From: Thiocapsa sp035467215
GTDB taxonomy: Bacteria; Pseudomonadota; Gammaproteobacteria; Chromatiales; Chromatiaceae
Length of the DNA: 20,934 nt
Assembly: GCF_035467215.1 (NCBI RefSeq)
Contig: NZ_DATITZ010000145.1
Location: 1-20,934 of the forward strand
Direction: 5' to 3'
Positions 7,026 through 14,013 of the stretch are shown piece after piece. Each line of letters opens with the position of its first letter. Within the stretch, counting starts at the first letter, position 1. Both the position numbers and the translations under genes were made by a program. The notes beneath the pieces are model-generated. The model saw only the letters and a list, made by a program, of their open reading frames with translations. It was not told the DNA's origin and made no database searches.

Positions 7026-7421
7026 TCAGAGCAGCTTGCCGGCGGCGATGATCAAAGCGGCGATGGTGGTGATAAAGCCAATCAACCACAGAAAATGGCG
7101 ATCGTTGCGTTTGATCAGCTCGTCGAATCGACGGTCGAATTGCTCGAAGCGCTTGTCGATCTGCTCGAAGCGTTTGTCGACCTGCTCGAAGCGTTTGTCG
7201 ACCTGCTCGAAACGCTTCTCGACCTGCTCGAAACGTCTTTCGACCTGCGCGAACCCTTGGCGCATCAGCTCGCGTTGATGCTTGAGCTCCTCCTCGACCC
7301 GCACCATGCGCTCGCGCAGCTCAATCTCGTAAACGGCGGGCGGCTTGCCGAGCGAGACCTCGGCGAGCCACTCGCCGAGATGCTCCTTGATGAACGCTAT
7401 ATCTTCTTTGGCTAAGGCCAT
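7026..7421 (-). CDS. Small heptad-repeat coiled-coil protein with C-terminal membrane anchor
   Basis: This 131-residue minus-strand protein starts MALAKEDIAFIKEHLGEWLA. GGGGAGG lies about 8 nt upstream of the ATG at 7421, which decides this start over one 14 codons earlier. Residues about 47-60 are charged helix, then seven-residue units of the form RFEQVDK repeat about six times (residues about 72-114), a textbook coiled coil. A C-terminal hydrophobic helix (FLWLIGFITTIAALIIAAG) would anchor it. The architecture resembles small coiled-coil/transmembrane proteins such as the DUF1640 type, but I cannot assign a family. It converges on the TonB-family gene with 45 nt between stops and interrupts the tonB-yqgE neighbourhood, so it may be an insertion. 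Function unknown. Confidence 0.82.
   Translation of the reverse strand: MALAKEDIAFIKEHLGEWLAEVSLGKPPAVYEIELRERMVRVEEELKHQRELMRQGFAQVERRFEQVEKRFEQVDKRFEQVDKRFEQIDKRFEQFDRRFDELIKRNDRHFLWLIGFITTIAALIIAAGKLL
7144..7248. repeat. Five 21-bp tandem repeats coding for coiled-coil heptads
   Basis: Five consecutive 21-bp units of the type tcgaagcgtttgtcgacctg+c (7144, 7165, 7186, 7207, 7228). Units two and three are identical and the others differ at a few positions. Each unit encodes one RFEQVDK-like heptad on the minus strand. In-frame copy-number change would lengthen or shorten the coiled coil without a frameshift. Confidence 0.9.
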
Positions 7422-7455
7422 TCGTCGAACCTCCCCGAGGCTTGGCTCCCGTGTC

Positions 7456-7484
7456 GGTCGCATCGCAGATGCGTTGATGCGACC
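7456..7484. repeat. 9-bp perfect inverted repeat upstream of the coiled-coil gene
   Basis: GGTCGCATC (7456-7464) and GATGCGACC (7476-7484) are exact reverse complements separated by 11 nt, and a shorter CGCATC-gca-GATGCG palindrome is nested inside. It lies 35-63 nt upstream of the minus-strand start at 7421 and about 155 nt before yqgE. It could be an operator or an RNA hairpin; no regulator is recognised. The rest of the gap to 7638 shows no gene. A weak TTGCTT-N17-GATACT pair (ending at 7632) directly precedes yqgE. Confidence 0.55.
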
Positions 7485-7638
7485 AAAAAGCGACCAGAAG
7501 ACCGCCGAGATCCTCTGCGGCTCGTGGACTCACAAGCCCGTGAACACAAATTGTTGCACAACCCTTACCCGGACATCCAGTTGCCGCGAGCCCATGCTCG
7601 GGCTTGCTTGAGATCTCCCCGACCGGGATACTAACACC

Positions 7639-8202
7639 ATGTCCTTCAGCACCTCGCTCACCAACCACTTCTTGATCGCGATGCCGGGTCTTCAGGATCC
7701 GAATTTCTCGCGAACGGTGACCTATGTCTGTGAGCACACGGATCAGGGCGCCATGGGCATCGTGATCAATCGCCCGCTCGATGTCAGGCTCGGCGAGCTG
7801 TTGGACCAGCTCGAGATCGTCGCGTTGCGCCCGAGTGTGGAGCAGATCCCGGTCTATCAAGGTGGGCCGGTCCAGACCGACCGGGGTTTCGTGCTGCACA
7901 CCGCCGGACCGACCTTCGATTCGACCCTGAGCATCACATCGGATATCAGCGTCACCACCTCGCGAGACGTGCTGGAGGCCATCGCTTCGGGCGAAGGCCC
8001 GGAGCAGAACCTCGTCGCCTTGGGTTATGCCGGCTGGGGCAGCGGTCAATTGGAGCAGGAGATGAGCGCCAACGCCTGGCTGAGCGGTCCGGCCAGTCAC
8101 GAGATCATCTTTCGGATGGACCCGAGTGCGCGCTGGCTCGCCGCGGCGCAACTGCTGGGGGTCGATCTCAACCTGCTCAGCGGCGAAGCCGGACACGCGT
8201 AA
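7639..8202 (+). CDS. yqgE: YqgE/AlgH family protein
   Basis: The 187-residue protein opens with the family signature FLIAMPGLQDPNFSRTVTYV and CEHTDQGAMGIVINRPLD, followed by VYQGGPVQTDRGFVLH and the closing AQLLGVDLNLLS. Length matches the 185-190 usual for YqgE. Its biochemical role is not established; the AlgH name comes from an alginate-regulation phenotype reported in Pseudomonas. There is no clear ribosome binding site, and a weak promoter-like pair ends seven nt before the ATG, so a very short leader is possible. It is followed 48 nt later by ruvX; this adjacency is conserved in many gammaproteobacteria and supports a shared transcript with the pyr genes. Confidence 0.95.
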   Translation: MSFSTSLTNHFLIAMPGLQDPNFSRTVTYVCEHTDQGAMGIVINRPLDVRLGELLDQLEIVALRPSVEQIPVYQGGPVQTDRGFVLHTAGPTFDSTLSITSDISVTTSRDVLEAIASGEGPEQNLVALGYAGWGSGQLEQEMSANAWLSGPASHEIIFRMDPSARWLAAAQLLGVDLNLLSGEAGHA

Positions 8203-8250
8203 GCCGTGTCTTGACGGGCACTCTCCGGATCGATCTCGTTCGAGAACCGC

Positions 8251-8670
8251 ATGACCACCCTACTGGGTTTCGACTTCGGTCCGCGCAAGATCGGCATCGC
8301 GGTCGGCCAAACCATCACAGGCTCGGCCACGCCTTTGGTCACCCTTCGCAGCCGCAACGACAAGCCGGATTGGGACGGGATCGCCGCCTTGGTGCGCGAG
8401 TGGCAACCCGAGGCATTCGTCTTGGGGCTGCCCTTTACCATGGACGACAAGGAGGTCGACTGGTCCGCTCAGGTCCATCGGTTCGGGCGCCAGCTCGAAG
8501 GACGGTTCCGCCTCGCGGTGCATCTCATCGACGAACGTCTGACCTCGATCGAGGCGCGACGACAGCTCGCCGAGACGCCGCGCGGACGCTCCGCCGATCG
8601 GGACGCGGTCGATGCGGTTGCGGCAGCCTTGATTCTGGAGACCTGGCTATGCGAGCAAAACGCGGCATGA
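8251..8670 (+). CDS. ruvX: Putative pre-16S rRNA nuclease / Holliday junction resolvase family RuvX (YqgF)
   Basis: The 139-residue RNase H-fold protein shows the acidic catalytic set of the family: Asp in LLGFDFGPRKIGIAVG, Glu in IDERLTS, and Asp in DAVDAVAAALILE. The family takes part in 5' end processing of 16S rRNA in E. coli, and a Holliday-junction role has also been proposed. Length is normal (about 140). The ATG at 8251 gives the standard MTTLLGFDFG start. It stands between yqgE and pyrR in the conserved yqgE-ruvX-pyrRBC' order. The C-terminus ends shortly after the last catalytic helix, as expected. Confidence 0.95.
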   Translation: MTTLLGFDFGPRKIGIAVGQTITGSATPLVTLRSRNDKPDWDGIAALVREWQPEAFVLGLPFTMDDKEVDWSAQVHRFGRQLEGRFRLAVHLIDERLTSIEARRQLAETPRGRSADRDAVDAVAAALILETWLCEQNAA

Positions 8671-8725
8671 GCACGACACTCCGTCCAGTCCGATTTCAGG
8701 AAGACCCCACCGTGAGCATTCGACC

Positions 8726-9325
8726 GTGATCAATTCCGAGATCTGGAAGGACAGCTCGGAGATCGAGAGCATCATCGACCGCATGGGCGAAGAGCTGCGG
8801 TCTCTGATCGCTTTGCGCGCCATCAAGGCCCCCTTGATGGTCGGCATCCACACCGGCGGGGTCTGGGTTGCGGATCGACTGCACGAGGTGCTGGAGCTGA
8901 CCGAGCCGCTCGGTCATCTGGACATCTCCTTCTACCGCGACGACTTCACCCGCATCGGGATGCATCCGCAGGTGCGCCCTTCGTATCTGCCGTTCGGGAT
9001 CGACGACCGCCACCTGATCCTGGTGGACGATGTCTTGCAGAGCGGTCGCACCATCCGCGCCGCCCTGAATATCTTGTTCGACTACGGCCGGCCGGCCTCG
9101 GTCATCCTGGTCACCCTCTCCGAGCGCGACGGGCGCGAGCTGCCGATCGAGCCGAACGTCGTCGGCCTGCATGCCAAGCTGGAGGCGGGCGAGCAGATCA
9201 AGCTCAGCGGACCGCACCCGCTCGTTTTGCTGCGCGGGCAGAGCGCGAAGACATCGGCGACCAAGACCGACAAGGCGTCGGTCGATTCGCCTGCCAAGGG
9301 CGCCAAGGGCGAGGCCCGTCGATGA
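8726..9325 (+). CDS. pyrR: PyrR: pyrimidine operon regulator / uracil phosphoribosyltransferase family
   Basis: The 199-residue type I phosphoribosyltransferase-fold protein contains the PRPP-binding loop HLILVDDVLQSGRTIRAAL and the PyrR segments PLMVGIHTGGVWVA and DISFYRDDFTRIG. PyrR proteins bind UMP/UTP and can control pyr genes; many also make UMP from uracil and PRPP. The start is GTG at 8726; no good Shine-Dalgarno is seen (AGGAAG is 22 nt away), so the start is not fully settled. The C-terminal tail of about 30 residues (SAKTSATKTDKASVDSPAKG) is Lys/Ala/Ser-rich and extends beyond the usual 170-180. The stop overlaps the pyrB start by ATGA, pointing to translational coupling. No attenuator stem was recognised in the 55 nt leader. 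Confidence 0.95.
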   Translation: MINSEIWKDSSEIESIIDRMGEELRSLIALRAIKAPLMVGIHTGGVWVADRLHEVLELTEPLGHLDISFYRDDFTRIGMHPQVRPSYLPFGIDDRHLILVDDVLQSGRTIRAALNILFDYGRPASVILVTLSERDGRELPIEPNVVGLHAKLEAGEQIKLSGPHPLVLLRGQSAKTSATKTDKASVDSPAKGAKGEARR

Positions 9326-10329
9326 AGACAGGCCACCAGCAGCTCGACGGCCAGGGCAGCCTCAAACACTTTCTGACGATCGAGGGGCTGAGCCGAGCAC
9401 TTTTGGTCGAGATCCTGGACCGTGCCGAAGGCTTTCTCGGGGTGACGCAACAGGCGGTCAAGAAGGTTCCGCTGTGCCGCGGCAAGGTCGTCGCGAATCT
9501 CTTCTTCGAGACCAGCACCCGCACCCGTACCACCTTCGAGCTGGCCGCCAAGCGGCTCTCCGCGGACGTACTCAACCTCAACATCTCCACCTCCGCCACC
9601 GCCAAGGGCGAGACCCTGCTCGATACGCTGCGCAACCTCGAAGCGATGCAGGTCGACATGTTCGTGGTGCGCCACGCCTCGAGCGGCGCGGCCCATTTCA
9701 TCGCCGCCCATGCGGCACCGCACGTGAGCGTCATCAATGCCGGGGACGGGCGCTATTCCCATCCCACTCAGGGCATGTTGGACATGTTCACCATCCGCCG
9801 CCACAAGGGTGATTTCGCGAACCTTCGGGTGGCCATCGTCGGCGATATCCTGCACTCGCGTGTCGCGCGCTCCCAGATCCTCGCACTCAACACCTTGGGT
9901 GCGGCCGAGGTGCGCGTGATCGGCCCGCGCACCCTGATTCCGGCATTCGCCGAGGAGGCGCTCGGCGTGCGGGTCTACCACGATCTGCGCGAGGGGATCC
10001 GCGATGTCGACGTCATCATCATGCTGCGCCTGCAACGAGAGCGCATGACCAACGCGCTCTTGCCGAGCGAGCATGAGTACTTCCAATTATACGGCCTCAC
10101 CGAAGAGCGCCTCGGCGTGGCCCATCCCGAGGCCATCGTGATGCATCCCGGCCCCATCAATCGCGGGGTCGAGATCGAGTCACAGGTCGCCGACGGACCC
10201 CACTCCGTGATCCTCGAGCAGGTCACCAACGGGATCGCGATCCGCATGGCGGTCATGTCCATGTGCATCGGCACCCAGAACATCGCCCTGCAGTCGGACG
10301 GCAAGACGGATGGTGAGGCCCATGGCTGA
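9322..10329 (+). CDS. pyrB: Aspartate carbamoyltransferase catalytic subunit
   Basis: The 335-residue enzyme catalyses condensation of carbamoyl phosphate with aspartate, the committed step of pyrimidine synthesis. The carbamoyl-phosphate motif STRTR appears in FFETSTRTRTTFELAAKRL. Other marks are HPTQGMLDMFTIRR, VAIVGDILHSRVARSQ, MLRLQRERM and MHPGPINRGVEIES. The ATG at 9322 overlaps the pyrR stop. The N-terminus has about 15 residues before the first helix (LKHFLTIEGLSRALLVEIL), as in class A ATCases of Pseudomonas. The last codons overlap pyrX by 8 nt. There is no pyrI in the window. With the adjacent inactive dihydroorotase this predicts a PyrB/PyrC' dodecameric ATCase, as described in Pseudomonas. 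Confidence 0.97.
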   Translation: MKTGHQQLDGQGSLKHFLTIEGLSRALLVEILDRAEGFLGVTQQAVKKVPLCRGKVVANLFFETSTRTRTTFELAAKRLSADVLNLNISTSATAKGETLLDTLRNLEAMQVDMFVVRHASSGAAHFIAAHAAPHVSVINAGDGRYSHPTQGMLDMFTIRRHKGDFANLRVAIVGDILHSRVARSQILALNTLGAAEVRVIGPRTLIPAFAEEALGVRVYHDLREGIRDVDVIIMLRLQRERMTNALLPSEHEYFQLYGLTEERLGVAHPEAIVMHPGPINRGVEIESQVADGPHSVILEQVTNGIAIRMAVMSMCIGTQNIALQSDGKTDGEAHG

Positions 10330-11611
10330 GGTCGAGCGGATCAGTATTCGCGGCGGGCGCCTGATCGACCCGGCCAACCGGCTCGACCGAGAGGCCGATC
10401 TGCATCTTGCCGACGGGCGCGTGCTCGCGATCGGCGAGGCGCCCCCGGGATTCCAACCGGAGCGCGTCCTCGATGCGCGGGGATTGATCGTCTGTCCGGG
10501 ATTCGTGGACCTGAGCGCACGGTTGCGCGAGCCCGGTCTCGAGCAGAAGGCGACGATCGCGAGCGAGACTCGGGCGGCGGCGGCGTCCGGGATCACGACC
10601 CTCTGCTGCCCGCCCGACACCTCGCCCGTCATCGATACACCGGCCGTCGCGCAGCTGATTCAGCACACCGCACAGCGGCTCGGCTTCTCGCGTGTCGTGC
10701 CGGCCGGCGCCATGACCCGAGACCTCGACGGCAAACAGATCACCGAGATGGCCGCGCTCAAGCTCGCCGGCTGCCCGGTGCTGAGCCAGGCTGATCGGCC
10801 CATTCGCAGTGCCCAGGTGCAGCGACGTGCGATGGAGTACGCCGCCACCTTCGGGCTGACGCTCTTCCTGCATCCGCAAGACCCGGACCTGACCAGCGGC
10901 GGCTGTGCACACGAAGGCCGCGTGAGCGCCCGACTCGGACTTCCCGGCATCCCGGAGGCCGCCGAGACGGTCGCCGTTGCCCGCGACCTTGCATTGGCCG
11001 GGCAGACCGGTGCTCGCATCCATTTCCGCGGTCTCTCGACAGCTCGGGCGACCGTGATGCTGGCTGCGGCACGCGGCCGCGGGGTGCAGGCAAGCGGCGA
11101 CGTCGCCATCCACCAACTCTTCCTCACCGAAGAGGATTTGGACGGCTTCGACGCCAATTGTCACCTGGTGCCGCCCCTGCGCACCCGGGCGGACCGCGAT
11201 GCCCTGCGTCATGCACTCGCGGCCGGCGAGATCGGCGCCATCTGCTCGGACCACCAGCCGCACGATGCCGATGCCAAGCTGCTCCCCTTCCCCGAGACCG
11301 CGCCCGGCATCTCGGGGCTCGAGACCTTGCTGCCGCTCGCGCTGCGACTGGTCACCGAAGGCGTGCTCGATCTGCCGGGCGTCATCGCCCGACTCACCGT
11401 CGGTCCCGCCGAGATCTTGGGTCTGGACCTGGGGCATCTCTCGCCCGGGGCGACCGCGGATGTTTGTCTCTTCGATCCGAATGACTGCTGGATCCCGACC
11501 CCGGAGACACTCCTGAGCCACGGCGAGAACAGTCCTTTTCTCCACACCCAGATGCACGGGCGCGTCATGGCCACGGTGCTGGATGGACGCATCGTTTTCG
11601 AGCGGGAGTGA
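10322..11611 (+). CDS. pyrX: Non-catalytic dihydroorotase-like subunit of ATCase (PyrC'/PyrX)
   Basis: The 429-residue amidohydrolase-fold protein follows dihydroorotase throughout (VCPGFVDL, GITTLCCPPDTSPVID, GISGLETLLPLALRL) but has lost the metal ligands. Where active enzymes have D-x-H-x-H-x-R-E-P-G, it reads DLSARLREPG, so both histidines are gone. HVSTA is GLSTA and the later HH is IHQ. SDHQPH retains the late Asp. In Pseudomonas such a PyrC' is an inactive subunit needed for ATCase assembly, with real dihydroorotase activity encoded elsewhere. I infer the same role from sequence and from the overlap with pyrB. The ATG at 10322 (GGTGAGG upstream) was preferred to one four codons earlier. 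No T-rich terminator was found in the 35-nt gap before the convergent gene. Confidence 0.93.
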   Translation: MAEVERISIRGGRLIDPANRLDREADLHLADGRVLAIGEAPPGFQPERVLDARGLIVCPGFVDLSARLREPGLEQKATIASETRAAAASGITTLCCPPDTSPVIDTPAVAQLIQHTAQRLGFSRVVPAGAMTRDLDGKQITEMAALKLAGCPVLSQADRPIRSAQVQRRAMEYAATFGLTLFLHPQDPDLTSGGCAHEGRVSARLGLPGIPEAAETVAVARDLALAGQTGARIHFRGLSTARATVMLAAARGRGVQASGDVAIHQLFLTEEDLDGFDANCHLVPPLRTRADRDALRHALAAGEIGAICSDHQPHDADAKLLPFPETAPGISGLETLLPLALRLVTEGVLDLPGVIARLTVGPAEILGLDLGHLSPGATADVCLFDPNDCWIPTPETLLSHGENSPFLHTQMHGRVMATVLDGRIVFERE

Positions 11612-11646
11612 TCGCTGATCGAGGCAGCGCCCGTTCCGGCGCGCCC

Positions 11647-12237
11647 TCAACCTCCGGACTCAAGCGCCTCCGGGTTCAAGACCTGCATGGTCTCGTCCCC
11701 CATGCCCATCACCAGAACGCCACGGCGCGTAGCACGACGCACGACACTCGCGTCCGGATAGAGGCTCGCCAGGATGCCGACAGCGCGACGATCGGCATAC
11801 TCCGGGAAGACAAGGGGGATCTCCGCCAGGCGTTCGAGAATGCCCTCGACATGGGCGTCCGTCAGGCGAGACTTGGTCTCGTTGACCAAGACCACCTCGG
11901 GGCAGACCAGAAGCGCATCGTACTCGCGGGTCTCGCCCCCGAAGCGGCGCACGACGCGGACCCCGAACAGATCCGCCACGGGACAGGAGAAGAGTTCGGC
12001 CGCCACCCGCGGAAGATTGGGCGCCACGATGTCTTCGACCAGCGTGCCGAGGCGATTGGCGAGATCGCCCCATTGCTTGTTCATGCGCTGACGCTCCCGT
12101 CTGTTTTCGTCCTTGAACGCGAGCATCTCCTCGGACAGACGGGCAAGCGACATCTCGGTGCGCATTGCCTGGTAGCTCAGCTCCTTCATGTACTCCCGCA
12201 GCGTGTCGACCTCTTGCTTGAGTGCGGCTTGGCCCAT
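11647..12237 (-). CDS. DUF3782-like protein: coiled coil plus PD-(D/E)XK-type nuclease-like domain
   Basis: The 196-residue minus-strand protein has an N-terminal coiled coil (residues about 5-65, ALKQEVDTLREYMKELSYQA onward). It then has the linker NKQWGDLANRLGTLVEDIVA and a C-terminal alpha/beta domain with REYDALLVC and VVLVNETKSRLT, matching the spaced D...ExK of PD-(D/E)XK nuclease folds. The overall pattern is that of DUF3782-type proteins, common in cyanobacteria and purple sulfur bacteria and of unknown function. The ATG at 12237 has GGAGG 9 nt upstream, which decides it over a start seven codons earlier. It converges on pyrX and diverges from hldE. No partner methylase or toxin-antitoxin partner is adjacent. 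Nuclease activity is inferred from motif spacing only. Confidence 0.82.
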   Translation of the reverse strand: MGQAALKQEVDTLREYMKELSYQAMRTEMSLARLSEEMLAFKDENRRERQRMNKQWGDLANRLGTLVEDIVAPNLPRVAAELFSCPVADLFGVRVVRRFGGETREYDALLVCPEVVLVNETKSRLTDAHVEGILERLAEIPLVFPEYADRRAVGILASLYPDASVVRRATRRGVLVMGMGDETMQVLNPEALESGG

Positions 12238-12300
12238 GACGATGACCCTCCAACGCAATCCTGTTGAGTTCGTGAGAGCATAAACCTAAAAGGAGAGGCG

Positions 12301-12356
12301 AGGAGTGAGGAGTGAGGAGTGAGGAGTGAGGAGTGAGGAGTGAGGAGTGAGGAGTA
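12301..12356. repeat. Heptanucleotide tandem array (aggagtg)n, left arm
   Basis: Seven perfect copies of aggagtg followed by one variant (aggagta). The array lies in the 282-nt gap between the divergent DUF3782-like gene and hldE. It is purine-rich on the plus strand. No ORF crosses it in a convincing way, and the spacing is a strict 7 nt with no unique spacers, so it is not a CRISPR. Confidence 0.97.
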
Positions 12357-12401
12357 AGTGGTGAGTGGTTTGAGTCTCGAGGGGAAGACCTCGCCGCCTA
12401 C

Positions 12402-12464
12402 TCGCTTCTCGCTTCTCGCTCCTCGCTTCTCACTCCTCGCTTCTCTCTCCTCGCTTCTCGCCTC
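12402..12464. repeat. Degenerate heptanucleotide array (tcgcttc-type), right arm
   Basis: Nine consecutive 7-nt units: tcgcttc at 1, 2, 4, 6 and 8, with tcgctcc, tcactcc, tctctcc and tcgcctc at the others. The units are pyrimidine-rich and approximately reverse-complementary to the aggagtg array 45 nt upstream (tcactcc pairs with ggagtga), so a transcript could fold the two arrays into a long imperfect hairpin. The array ends 55 nt before the hldE start. Confidence 0.9.
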
Positions 12465-12519
12465 GAAAACTCCGTGCCTTCCGGCTAGACTCGTCGCGTC
12501 CTCTCGCCTGGAGCCCATT

Positions 12520-13962
12520 TTGCCCCCGACCTCGACTCATCCTTTTCCGGATCTTTCACGCACCCGTATCCTGGTGGCCGGCGACCTGATGCTCGACCGC
12601 TATTGGAGCGGTGCGACCCGTCGGATCTCGCCCGAGGCACCGGTGCCGGTCGTGCACGTCGCGCGGGTGGACGACCGCCCGGGCGGTGCGGCGAACGTGG
12701 CGCTGAATCTGGCCGCGTTGGGCTGCCATGTCACGCTCGCTGGAGTGACCGGCAACGACGACGCGGCCGATGTGCTGGCAGCACGGCTCGATGTGCAGGG
12801 CGTCCACACCCGCCTGCACAGACGCTCGGATGTGCCCACCATCACCAAGCTGCGGGTCTTGAGTCAGCATCAACAGCTGATCCGCTTGGACTTCGAGGCG
12901 CCCTTGACGCCGCTCGCCGACGACCCGCTTCCAGTATTGGTCTGCGAGGCGCTCGATACCTGCGACCTCTTGGTCCTTTCGGACTACGCCAAAGGGACAC
13001 TGGCCGACCCGCAGCGGCTGATCGCAATAGCGTTGGCGGACGGCAAACCGGTGCTCGTGGACCCCAAGGGACTGGATTTCACGCGCTACCGCGGCGCCAC
13101 ACTCCTGACCCCGAACAGGGCCGAGCTGGAAGCGATCGTCGGCATCTGCACCGACGATGTCACGCTCATCGAGCGGGGCCAGCGGCTGCGTGCCGAGCTC
13201 GACTTGGAGGCCATGCTGATCACGCTCGGCGAGCGCGGCATGCTGCTGCTGCGCCCGGAGACCGAAGCACTGCACCTGCCCACACGGGCTCGTGAGGTGT
13301 TCGACGTGACCGGTGCCGGCGACACCGTGATCGCGACCTTGGCCGCCGCGCTTGGCGCAGGCGTCGCACTCGACGAGGCCTGCGCGCTGGCCAACTGCGC
13401 GGCCGGTCTCGCGGTCGGCAAGCTGGGCACCGCGACGGTCGCCGCACGCGAGTTGGAGCGCGCCTATCGGGGCAGCGAATGGCATACGGTGTTGGACCAG
13501 GAGGCATTGATCGACGCGGTCGAGGCCGCGCGCGCTGCCGGCGAGCGGATCGTCATGACCAATGGCTGCTTCGACATCCTCCACGAGGGCCATGTCGCCT
13601 ATCTCCAGCAGGCCAAGCGACTCGGCGATCGGTTGATCGTCGCGGTCAATGACGATGCCTCGGTGAGCCGACTGAAGGGCCCGGAGCGACCGATCAACGG
13701 CATCGAGCAACGCATGGCCGTGCTCGCCGGTCTCGCGTCGGTCGACTGGGTTTGCGCCTTCTCCGAGGATACGCCCGAGGCACTCATCTGCCGGGTCAAG
13801 CCGGACCTGCTGGTCAAGGGCGGAGACTATCTGACCGATGAGATCGCCGGGGCGGACTGTGTGCGTACCAACGGCGGGGAGGTCCGCGTCCTCGATCTGT
13901 TGCCTGGGCGCTCCACCACGCGGATCCTGAGCAACATCCGGGCTGCCGCGCCGCGGACCTGA
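12520..13962 (+). CDS. hldE: Bifunctional heptose-7-phosphate kinase / heptose-1-phosphate adenylyltransferase
   Basis: The 480-residue fused enzyme makes ADP-heptose for the LPS inner core, in the cytosol. Residues about 1-320 are a PfkB/ribokinase-type kinase (VAGDLMLDRYW, RISPEAPVPVVHV, GGAANVALNLAALG, catalytic VTGAGDTVIATLA). Residues about 345-480 are a nucleotidyltransferase with TNGCFDILHEGHVAYLQQAK (HxGH motif) and LKGPERPING. The start is TTG at 12520 with GGAG six nt upstream, giving the family's usual short lead-in before RTRILVAGD. The same frame is open upstream to 12358, but that stretch is translated heptamer repeat and not family sequence. waaA follows 51 nt later, a joint LPS-core arrangement. 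The repeat array directly before the start could affect expression. Confidence 0.95.
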   Translation: MPPTSTHPFPDLSRTRILVAGDLMLDRYWSGATRRISPEAPVPVVHVARVDDRPGGAANVALNLAALGCHVTLAGVTGNDDAADVLAARLDVQGVHTRLHRRSDVPTITKLRVLSQHQQLIRLDFEAPLTPLADDPLPVLVCEALDTCDLLVLSDYAKGTLADPQRLIAIALADGKPVLVDPKGLDFTRYRGATLLTPNRAELEAIVGICTDDVTLIERGQRLRAELDLEAMLITLGERGMLLLRPETEALHLPTRAREVFDVTGAGDTVIATLAAALGAGVALDEACALANCAAGLAVGKLGTATVAARELERAYRGSEWHTVLDQEALIDAVEAARAAGERIVMTNGCFDILHEGHVAYLQQAKRLGDRLIVAVNDDASVSRLKGPERPINGIEQRMAVLAGLASVDWVCAFSEDTPEALICRVKPDLLVKGGDYLTDEIAGADCVRTNGGEVRVLDLLPGRSTTRILSNIRAAAPRT

Positions 13963-14013
13963 GCCCGTGCAAAAGCGCCGCTCCGTACCGCACACCGAGA
14001 CGATCACTCGCCG

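Noticed and set aside
7023..7415. Plus-strand 130-residue ORF rich in LLEAFVDLLE repeats opposite the coiled-coil gene
   Set aside because: It arises because the 21-bp repeats are open in both directions. The minus-strand frame has a strong ribosome binding site, a heptad pattern and a membrane anchor; the plus frame has none of these.
11612..11646. Terminator between pyrX and the convergent DUF3782-like gene
   Set aside because: Only a 5-bp GC hairpin without a T-tract on either strand.
12301..12464. CRISPR array
   Set aside because: Units are 7 nt and directly tandem, with no 30-nt repeats, no unique spacers and no cas genes.
12358..12519. N-terminal extension of HldE from an in-frame start at 12358
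   Set aside because: The extension is translated heptamer repeat (SLLAPRFSLLASLSSLLAS). A TTG at 12520 with GGAG at the right distance gives the family's normal N-terminus.
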